In this document: positions 21,540 to 32,334 of the stretch, one piece after another
How the letters are laid out: the number at the start of each line of letters is the position of its first letter
Numbering within the stretch: the stretch's first letter is position 1
From: Sporothrix humicola
Lineage: Eukaryota > Ascomycota > Sordariomycetes > Ophiostomatales > Ophiostomataceae
NCBI GenBank assembly: GCA_021396245.1
Contig: WNYE01000043.1
Location: forward strand, 186,001 to 250,000
DNA: 64,000 nucleotides
Reading direction: 5' to 3'
Program-made: the position numbers and the translations under genes
Notes under the pieces: model-generated
The model's input: only the letters and a program-made list of their open reading frames with translations
Database searches by the model: none
Told to the model about the DNA's origin: nothing

Positions 21540-24500
21540 TGTCTGGAAGTGCGACAGGCAAGAAAAAAAAGCGAGACACGTTAGCGGATAATGCGCACAA
21601 TATGCCAGTTGAGGGTTGGCGTGGCGTTGATGACATGGATAGGGGGGAAAGGGGGGCCACGAGCGAGAAAGGAGGGGAAGGGAAGGGGCAGGAGCAAGGA
21701 CCAAGTGTCAATTCGCGATGCCGTCGCAAGGCGAGAAGGAAGTGAAGACAAGATAATTGAGCAAGTGAACGGCGTATGCGCATACCTCGTTGATCTGCAA
21801 AGAAAAGCAGTTGAGCTGGCCTGTAGGAGACCGTCACTCGCTCTTTCTCGGCACGGTTGTTCCTGGCCGATCCGATGTCTCTTTTCGTTTGCGCCGCGTC
21901 TGTTTCGCGGGTGGTCGTGTATTCTTGACGATGGGGTGGTGGTAGAGTCGTTAAAAGCAGTAGTGGGCAACTTCACACGGCGTACGAGTGTGTTGATCCA
22001 CGCTGAGCAAAAGTGCTCGTTTTTTTTTCCCCCGTCTGTTGCGGCTGCTTGTCGCAGAAGCAAGTATTATATCGGAGGGTTGTAGCTGGGGGATAGGCGA
22101 CAGAAGATGGTGAGTGGTGAGAAGAGTCGCCAGGGTATAATATAAGACATAAGCCGGGGCGAGGTGTGAGTTCTGTGAGTTCGATTCGGTAGACAGAAGA
22201 GGTTGTTGGGTGGTGGTAATGGATATAGAGTTGTTTGTGGTTGCGGTTTAATATGATTGCGTCTGCGCTTGCGCCATGCCGTCAGGATTCGACAGTGGAA
22301 GGCGAGTCGAGTGAATTCGGTAGGTTCTATTGCCCGAAAAGGGCGATGATCAGTACGGTGGATGCGGAGAAAGTTGATTGAGCGGCAGGCGTGGTTTTTA
22401 TGCAGATCGAAAAGGGGGGTGATGATGGAAGAAGCAAAGGAAGAAGAAGAAGAAGAAATGAGAAATGGGAGGGGGGAGAGAGAAAGGCAGAATTCGAGGT
22501 AAAAAGGAAGAAGGAATAGAAGAACTAGAAACGTGATAACATGCAGGAAGAAGGATGAGTATGGAATAGGGCCCTGGGATATACTTTGCAGGGACAGTGA
22601 CACAAGAAGGAGGGGGAAAGGAAAAGAGAGAAAGGCAGAATGGCCACAGACAAGAAGAGACAGAAAAGACAAGGAGACTAAAGAGAGAAGAGACAAACAA
22701 GACGAGAGACAAAAGTGGCAGAAGACAAAAAAGACAAAAAGACAAGAGAGACGGAATACAAAAGGGCAGAATGTGGCGCACTGTGTCCAGGAGGCAAAAG
22801 GGAAATAATACTTGAAGTGACAGGGACTCAGATCTGGAAGCGCAAGAAGGACCTGTCCCAAGCTTTTTTCAGAAACAACCGTGCGCGTTGATTGGTGACG
22901 GAAAGGCACATCGAAGAGGAGAAAGAGGAGCCAGAGGAGGATGGGAGATGAGATATGCGGACGGGAAGAAAGAGAAACGGATAATACAGAAAAAGAACAG
23001 ACGAAAGAATGATGGAGAAAGAAGAGACAGGAAGGCGAGGTAACGGAGAACGAGAACGAGGAGAAAGAAGCAAAAGCACTGGCGCAAATGCGGGAACACA
23101 CAGAGCCGTTTTTAGGCAATGACAGACAGTATTCCGTGGTCTGTACTTACACAATGGGATGGAAAGGTGCGATGCAATACGCAGATATCCAAAAAGGAGG
23201 AAAGGAAGTGACAGATGGTGAAGAAGAACAAAAAGGAAGAACAAAAGGAAGAAGGAGAAAAAAGAAAAAAGGAAGGACAAAAAGATGCCGTCTTACCTTC
23301 TGAAGCTTCTCCCTCTTTTTGCTGAAAGAAGACAAGGAAGCAGCAGCAGAACATGCACTAGCGCACGCGTAGTGCAGAACGACTCCACTTGCCTGCACTG
23401 CGCCGTGCTTTTCGAGGGGGTCTGGGCGGCCGCGAGGACAGGGAGAGGCGCTGCAGCGCAGGTACTCGAGGATGGAGCTATTGCGATAGCTTGTGGGCAA
23501 GTATCTTTTTGAGGAGAACTTGGGGTGAACTGGGAGGGGCCTGAGGAGAACAGAAATAGAGCGAAATAGAGCGCCTTTTCCTTCTTTTTCCTAGCTTCGG
23601 GCCTGGTCTGTGTCTCGTTCTCGTTATTTTAGTGCTGGGAGAACGGCAAGACAGGGTCGACTTCGGAAGGATTGGCGCACCGCTTGCTGGGTCTGGGCCA
23701 GAGCTAGCCGGAGCAGGGCTAGATAAATGCTGCTCGTATCTGTATTGCAACAGTGTCTTGAGGATCTGCCATCAAATGTGCATTGTGCATCTAGTTAGTA
23801 GCCGTTTCCCAGTATCCGTCTTGAAGACTGTACGGAGTAACTGACCTGTATGGAGTTCTCCGTACGTGTACCAATATTGTAAGATACTGGCAGCCCAGGC
23901 ACGAACGGGAGGGAGAAGCCTTGAAGCAGAGGCCCGCCGGCAGGACGGACAGGGAATGATGCAACAGGGGTTGGGGACACGGAGAGAAGAAAGTAAATGC
24001 AACAAGGAGGGGGGGAAGTGGGAGGCGTCCGGGGTTCGAGAGGGCTCGAAATATGGGATGGGATTCGTGGCTACGACGCACAAATGCGTGAAGAGCTGCT
24101 TGTAAAATACAGAGGACAGCGGCTGGTGCTTGCTCGTCGTCCGTGTGCTCTCCGTGTCTGTAAGAGAGTCGATTGCAGGCGTGAGGGTGTGCGGTATTGT
24201 GTTGTGTGGTGGGCGTGGGTGTTCGAGCGTGCAGTGGTGGTCGAGCCGTGTGTTTGGCCCGCAGTTGACAACGAAAAAGAAAAAACGATAAATCGAAAGG
24301 ATATCTCGACGCAATGGGATTGAATAGTCTGTACGATGCATCTTCAAGATTACTATGTCTTCCTCCCTTCATGAAAACCTAGGATTCTTGTTTACCTTTC
24401 TTGACCACCTGCGGCTTTCCGGGGTAGGAGCGACCCTTACAGCACTTGCCTGGGGAACTGATTAGTCACCTAGTTCGTGATCATTGTAAGGCGGCCGCCG

Positions 24501-27500
24501 AGCTGTCAGTTGCGAATCAAGATGCAGCAAATGCAGCAAATGCAGCACCACTTGGTGACAGAGGACACAGGGTTCCCAGAAATACTCGTATACTCCCTGA
24601 CTGAGTACAGTGCGCGGAGACGTCGCCAAAGCCTCCCACAAGATGTCGAGCTGCAACATGGCCAGGCCGTGGCCGAACAATAGCAAGAAACAATGAATGA
24701 ATGGGATTGGAGGGGCTTGTCCGCTAAAATCTCCAAGTGCAGATGCGCGGTTCACAAAGAAGACGGCACTAGCGATGGTGTAAGATACTTGGGGTTGGGA
24801 GCGGACCTGGGATACAACGATGCAACTTGTAGTTCTTCGAGCTTGTCTGTGTGCTTATATGTGTGCGATGGTGTTACTGCATCATCGACGGAAGATTTTT
24901 TTTCATTCATTTGGCTTTTGGCAAGATACTGCTGCACTGTGCATTCTTCTGTATTTTTTTTGTCAGATATCTCATTTGCACACGCCCGCTGTTGTGCGAG
25001 GGCGTGGGATTGTTGTACTTGTACTTGCATGCGGCAACAATGCAAGCTGCCCGTTTGGTGGAGTTTTGGTAGGCAGGTTGAGGGTGAAAGAGGATTGGTC
25101 CCTCGTTTCTGAGACGGCAGAGAAAGGACAGGCGGGCAAACGTCAAGAACGGCAGGTGAAAGAACGGGTGAGAGAACGACTATTCCGTTGTCTGCCAGTA
25201 TATTCCCGTACTTGGCAAAAAAGAGAGAAATTATCGAGAGACGTCAAGCACAGCGACAACGGAGTGGTAGGCGCAAATAGTGAGGAAACAAAGAGGGGGG
25301 AGGGGAAAGAGGAGACGTAAAAGATGGGGCTAGAACTTTATGGGGCAGAAAGAACGAAGAACAAACAAAAGAAAGACCAGGAGGATAGAAACGAGAACAG
25401 CGCCGAAGAACAGCACGATGGGGGCGAAAATGAGGAGAAAAGGGAAGAAAAAGAAAGCCAGAGAAGAACATCTGGAGCCTCGCTCCTAAAGTCGCTTTTT
25501 CGCCTTCCAGAACACTGTTGCAAAAGGCTGAATAACAGCTCGACTTTAGGCCCTGTGCGGACTAAGAATGTGTTGGTAACTCACTACCAACAGCACATGT
25601 GTCGAAAGCAACAAAAATGAGGCTTGAAATGACCCGGCTCCTTGGTCCACGAAACAAGGGTCAGTAAAGCAATAAGAATCAACAACATGTAGAACACAAA
25701 AGAATAAAGACAAAGAAAGAATAAAGCAAAGGAACTTCTAGCTCAGAATGCATAGGAAGGGAGGATGTGACGGAAAATATCACCAGCGTGGAGAGATGGA
25801 ACGAGCTAACCACGCTAGCTCCCCGGTAATTGGCACCATCTGCAACAGAAAATCAGAAAAATAATGGCTGCTTGACACGATTCATTGGAAGCCGAAAATT
25901 TGTGAAGAATGGCACTGGAAGACTGGTGGAAGCGTTGGAAGTGTTAGAAGCCACCGAAGCACCGGACGCACTGGAAATCAGTAGTGCCCAAGAATATCGA
26001 TCCTTTGGAACTGCCGCAACATCTTGTCCGCCTGGGAAACTGGCGATCTAACAACGGAGAAAACGGGGGGCTGTCTGTGCAGTTTTGGTTCCGTCTGGTC
26101 TTTGGTCTGGGCCGTCCGTCTACCAAACTATTGACCTTCACCTCTGCCCTTGAAACTGGGTTTGGTATTATGGTATTTTGGGATTCGTGCCCATCTTCTT
26201 TCTCTGTCTTGTTTCCTGCCTTTTTTGACAACTTCATCAAGTCGGCATGGCTTGCCATTTCCGCCGAGCTCCATCTTCTTTTCTTGGAGCTCCTCTTTTT
26301 TTCGAGGAGCCCTAGAGGCCATCGCGCGCCAGCAGGGCGCCGTGGCGCTCGCTAGCCCTAAAGCGTGTGTAAAGAATCCATCTTCAGGTGGGCATGGTGG
26401 ACCCGGTCTGCACAACAACGGGCTGCGTTGCACACGCTCGACACAGTGCAGGGAAAAAAGGTATGGCGATGGCCTGGGGCACGACATGCTGGCTAACATG
26501 GAGCTTGTGGGAGTTCTTGGTTGCGGGAGACGGGCTGGAAGAAGAAGGTTAACACACGGTGTCGGCCCGCGTGGCTACTGAGCAAACCCCAGTAAACTTG
26601 TGGTGGGAGGCAAGATTCGCTTTCGATTGGGCCACGGAACGACAAGGAGTCGGGCGGAAGAGGGAGGTTGGATCTGATGTGGGTGGGTGGGTCATTAGAA
26701 ATGTCCATGAAGAAGAGGAGCAATGTCGCGAGATATCGATGTTGACGATTGGATTGGCTGGGAAAAATGTGCAGGTATGTATCTCGTACTTACGAAGTGT
26801 TCAAAAAAGCCATGGCTGTTGACTCTGTGATGACAAGATGGATGCATCACTGCCTCTTGAGAATGATATAAGTCCCGGCATCGAACCGCAGCCAGCCTCA
26901 ATCCGTAGTCTCCATCCCGCGATATCTTCTAGAAAAGTGAAGAATCGTTTCTGCCTGTGACATGATGATTAAGGGTAATGTACCTTACTATGTTGGGTTT
27001 TCTTTAATTGACGTCGTATATCGGCCTCCCGCCAGATGGCCAGGCGGTGGGCTTAGCTAACGAGAAAGTCTGCGGCCGGGTGTACGCCAGAAGCCTGGGG
27101 AATCCGCGGAGATCAGGCAAGGTGATTTTTTTGCTCGGCAGATACCCTGGATGACGACTTGAGGATGTAGCGGAAGATGCCGGCGCCTGATTAAGAAACT
27201 AGAGCTTATTGTGGCTGTTGCATCGGTTTATCGCTAGCTTTTGGGAGTGACAAATATCAACTTCGATGGTGCTTGTGACTAGGATGGTCTCGGGACAGGG
27301 TTTGTGGTGATGTTGTTTTGGTGATCCTCTGAATCGTGGATGTGTGGGAGGGGGGAAAGGTGGCCGAGGGGGCAGAAAAGGATGATATAGCCTACGGACG
27401 GGTTGATATTGCTACAGGAAGGAGCTATCAAGTATGGCATCGCCATAACGGAAGGAAGCTCTGCTGCAAAAGGACGGAAGGCACGATGCGCAATGTTTAC

Positions 27501-30500
27501 AATTCTGTCGATTCGCTCAAGGAAGGCAGCATGAATGCAGGATTCTTTACCGAGCTCTTTCCTAATTGCTAAAATAGCTGATATATGCTCCTTCCTTCGC
27601 CGGTAGAACGAATATGCATCAACGATGCTGTCTTGTTCAAAATAAAGCTGTGGGTAAGGCTGCCTTCCTAAACGGGAAGGACGATGGGACTGGCTGTTCC
27701 TGCCGCCTTGTCCACTGCATCTTGTCCGAGAAAGGAAGTTGGGCATTTTCTTTCTACATAATACTGGTCAATATTTACCCATTTACTACTTGCACCTGCC
27801 GTAAATATTGACTGGCCAGGAGAGTGCAAATGAAGGAACCTTGGGCAACTAGCTTTGATATTGAAGGGAAGGCTCGATGAACAGCAACAATGCGTATCGG
27901 AAGGAGCGCGGCACATGATGTCGCTAGAAACGGCATCCTTCTCAACTGCCTTCTTTTTCCTTTCTAGCCGTATGCATTCTGCCAAAACACAATCCATAAG
28001 GCCCAGCAAGGACGAAGCCGACAAACGAACACACACGCAGCGCTGGTGTGCAACGACTGATGCTCGGACACAGCGAGACCTTCTTCTCTTACTGGGGACC
28101 ACAAGAAGCAAGGCTCGAGCCAGGCAGACGACAAAATCCAATGTCCAAAGAAGAATGACAAAATCCAGACAAAGAGAACACGAATGCCAGCCCTGGCCAG
28201 CCTTGACAGGATCATCCGCCACCTCCACCTCGACCCTGTCGCCTGTCTGGCGTTCTGCCAAGCGCTCTGACTCGGAGAATTCTTCGTTGACGGCGATGAC
28301 GAGCCCTCGATCTGCCTGTTTCTCTCGCTCACTCTTTCTTTGGCAATCCGTTGTTGCTCTCCCCTGGGCCTCGTGAGCTGCCGGCCCTGTCAACTCTGCC
28401 AACCCTGTCTCACGCTGGTGCACCCACACCAACCTGCACGGCCTGGCCCATGGCCTGCCGACAACAGACGAAGATGAAAAGAATACAAAAGCATAAAGGG
28501 CACAAAATGAGAGAGACGGAGGGACATCACACGGGTCGCACAAAAGCTACAAAAATCACACAAATCAGAATCTGCCATTGCACAGATTACACAGAAGAAC
28601 ACAGCCGGATCCCTGTATGCAAGGCCCAGGCCCTTATGCCACAGCCCCCACGTTCCCTGCCGCAAGCAATGGGGGGAGTTCTTTCCCCGGACATGATCTG
28701 GATGCACACACCCCAGGACATCCGTTCACAAGTGTGCTCTTTAGTCGAAAGCATAAAATCGGCGAGAGGAGGATGAGGGAGACTGTAACGAGAGCGGCAA
28801 AAGGCGTGTGTCTACTAATTAGGGAGACACAAAAAGAGCTTTGTGGGAGATAAAAACACAGATGGCACGACAACACGTCATGGCCTTTTCCCACTCCCCA
28901 CGCACATCATATTAATCTCCGAGTCGCAGGTGTCCGCGTCTTCGTCTGCCTCGAGGCTGCGCTGCAAATCAATTGGGCGTCAACCCGGCATTGGGCGACG
29001 ATGGACACAAGAAAGAGAAGGGGACCGAAGGAAAAAGAGGCACAGCGGTAGCCTGGCTACGCAAACACCCAGGATCCCAGGTCTGCGGTTTACCTGGCGT
29101 CTGTCTGGACAGGTGCCGCGTGCATACGAGTCCATCAATCTATGAGAATATAGATATATACAATGTACACGCGCCCCAGGCTGTGCCAGCTCGGATGCCC
29201 GTGGTCGGTGGGCCGCAAAGTGCCCTCGGTACACCGATCCTGCAAATATACTACTACATATTCAACAAAACTGCGAATTCAACAAAAGGCACGAAAGATA
29301 CCGGGATGAACAATAGTTTCTTCCCTGTTTTCGCTTCCCGTCCTTCCTTCGGCAAAGCCTCATGACGAGCACACCCTCTCGGCCCCGTGCCCTCGTGTTG
29401 CTTTATTTGCCCATGCAGCTTCAGCTTTCCTTTAGGGTATCTTTGACAAGAAAAGGGTTGCGTATGGTGTCGGATGGAATATTTGCCGTGTCGGCGCCGC
29501 AACTTGGCATGCTACTGTTTCTTCCTTTTGAATTTCTCCTTCCGAGAGCTAGAAAGGTTGCAAGATGGCAAGGTAGCAAGGTAACAAAGGAGAATTGTGG
29601 CAGGGCTTGACATATTTTGACAACTGACAAGACAGCGAAAGGGATGATTACGACCTACACCTCACGAAAATACGACTCCGGAATCGAGAATACCACACCG
29701 TTCCCAAAACGTCTTTTGTCCCGGCCACTTGACCGGGAGAGACCCGAGGGGAAACCAACAGTCTATTCTCGCGTGGTCGGCAAGCACTTATTTTAGATGT
29801 GAGACCGGCGAGGGACTGGGGGTCATGGGGCCTCTTCACCGGGCAAAACCTCTTGGGATTTGGATTTGGATTCGGTATGGTGCCTAAAGGAGGACAGAGT
29901 CTGCAGAAAGTGGAAATGCAAGAATGCTCAGCTGCAACCCTTTTCATCCTCCGGCTCCTGCCACTGCGTCTGGATAAGACAAGCCCAGAAAGCGACCGAC
30001 GGGCTCGACTCAACAATCTCTTGTGACAATGGGGAGGCAAGCCAAGCTGGGGATGAGAGTAACGCAAGACCCAAACATACACAGCAGCCCCTGCTTTCTC
30101 ACGACAATATACGACATACGGTTCTCTGCACAGAGATGTAGACAATGGACAATTTTAACCACAGTGAACCGGACTGAACCAGACTCTGCAGGTCCCAAGA
30201 AAGAGGTCGGCGAAGACCCATTGAAAAAGTACGCAACCAGACGGAACGAAACCAGAAACGACAAGTGAAAGGGCGAGCGTAACCTGTTCGGTCTGGGTCG
30301 TTCCATCGGCAGGTCAAAGCTCAGCTTTCTTGCTGTTAATTTTGCGTTCTGGAGCGCGGCTTCCCGGCGCCGAGCCTTGTGTTTCATCTTTCTTTCATCA
30401 TTCCCACAAAATTTACTCGCCTGTCAAACCTTGTTCTCTGGAGAAGATGACAGGACACCAAAAAAAGAAGTAAAAAAGAGAGAGACGATCTCGGCCAATT

Positions 30501-32334
30501 CGCAAGTGTCAGCGTGTCTGTCTGATCTGCCATTGCATTTGGCCTGATCAGCATGCATCTCCCCTTGCATCTCCGGGATCGTTTCCCAAATATTCCTACC
30601 GAGGGACAAGAAGGAAAGAGAAGACGCGAAGAAGGCAAAGAAGGCAGAGAACAAAAGAAGTGCTCATGAACCAAAGACCGAGAAGATAAAACCCCACTGG
30701 TCATAGCTTTTCCCCTGCATCGAATTTTATGATTACGGAGTAGCCTGTTTCGGCCGTCATGATGGAAGGCTGCGAATACGACATCAGTACGACATCAAAT
30801 GGGTAAGGAAAGGCAAGAAACAGGCGCAAAAACAGAACAATTGAAGGCCAAAAAGTACAAACATCCCCGAACGTCGTATTCTGTCTTCAGCTTCTGCAAA
30901 TTTCTGCAGATATTGGTCCAAAATTGAGCCTCGCCCCAGCCATCAAGATTCCTGCAGCGGCAAGCAGTTCCGTGAGAAGAGAGAAAGTGCACTTAAGAAC
31001 GGACAGTATGGACACAGTATGACATACTCTGGACGGAGTACCATTTCAAGTCCAAATCCCAAGAAACAGCAATGGCATGTGAAGTGCTGAATTGCATCTC
31101 CCCGGACACGGCAAAGCTCGTCATATCCTTCATGTTCAGCTCCAGCTTGGTCGCACAATATATTTGCATTCTTTTTTACGTCTTTTCGCTTTTTGCTTTT
31201 CTTCTCTCGCTTCTCGCTATATTTTCCCCTTTTCCATTTCCCCCAGCCGTCTTCCCCAGAAAATACATTGCCTACGTCAAGCTGCTGTCGTCACCCTATA
31301 TCACACTGGTCACAAAATAGCACATTAGGCACTATCGCTGTAACACGTCGTAAAAGATGCACGATTTGGCCTCGTGGGACTCCGCATCTATATCTCGGAA
31401 GTAATAGTCGATCCCGCACTACCCCCCTCATACTCATAAAGTAAAAAAAGCAATCAATCTTTGTTTCTCAACAGGCCATGGCAAACCGGGAACCAACAGA
31501 TGGTGCTTCTTTTAATGCAAGATCGTCTGTAGAATGTATGGAGAATAAATAGAAGATAAAAATACACGCAATGTACGTTATAGATATGGGTAAGGATAAG
31601 CTACTCTGTATGGGAAGTTCTTTGAGTGTTTGAATAAATCTTGGAATCTTAGTGAACGCTGTGAGATCTGGCAAGGCCTGTAAATAAGAGCTTCTGCTAT
31701 TGCAGGGAAGCTGTTAGGGGGCTGCTGGGGAGGAGCAGATAGAGGGGTTCCCGGGCGTTATAAAAAGATCGTACTCTAACAATAAGGAACGTGAAGAGTT
31801 CCGTCCAGGTTTGAGGATTTTTGTAGAAGGACCAGGGGCGGCACATCAGCCAGGTTCATAAAGTAAAAAAATACGAGCAGATTTGATGCATCTCGGGCTG
31901 TCTGTTGCAAATCTCACGGGCGTCGTCATGATGAAAAAGAATCGGTCAAGCTTGGTCATTTTCAACGTCAATAAAATAAAAGGAGACAAAGAAACGCAAT
32001 GTGAGAACATCGTCCAGTACAGACATTATCCAAAAGAAAAGAGACAATAAAACACAAAATACAACATTATCCCATAGCGTAATAAGCCTCCGTAAAGCAT
32101 GCATAAAATACCTTCTTCCAAGTCCAAGTCAACAGAAAGCAACACAGTGAAACGACCGAGAACGGGCCAAGAGAGGAAAGTCTCCGTTGTCTCCGATCGC
32201 CGTCTCCCCATCGTTTATCGTTCGTCTTTTGTCCTTTGTGTGTTCTTTTTTCGTCCCAAAATCTGGTTCGCCCTGCAGATCAATCACAACGTCTGACTGT
32301 CTGACGTTTACGTTTTATAGGACACGCCCCTCAG
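21540..32334. other. 10.8 kb gene-poor region
   Basis: No reading frame here shows a recognisable domain. From 22,400 to 23,300 the + strand is almost pure purine, the expected leader/promoter pattern for the minus-strand HSF gene. The longest open frames (350 residues at 22067-23119 and 291 residues at 27668-28543, both minus) are low-complexity or composition-driven. Around 26,900-27,800 composition is more balanced, and a frame at 27279-27746 (minus) looks slightly more protein-like. Short repeats and repeated words occur (24522-24547; GGAAGGAGC at 27417, 27587 and 27899; TACGGAGTA at 23831 and 30734). The region could hold distal regulatory DNA, non-coding transcripts or decayed genes. 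Confidence 0.5.
24522..24547. repeat. Microsatellite ATGCAGCAA x 3
   Basis: Two exact copies and a nearly complete third copy of ATGCAGCAA, in otherwise non-repetitive intergenic DNA. Confidence 0.9.

Noticed and set aside
22067..23119. 350-codon open frame on the minus strand
   Set aside because: Ser/Phe/Leu-rich translation of a long CT tract upstream of the HSF gene; no domain character, and the same kind of frame appears in other promoter tracts.
24021..24060. GGTTCGA-type words that could mark tRNA T-arms (also near 47550)
   Set aside because: No acceptor stem or anticodon arm could be built around them.
27668..28543. 291-codon open frame on the minus strand
   Set aside because: Irregular composition, no recognisable motif, no conserved block; read as a chance frame.
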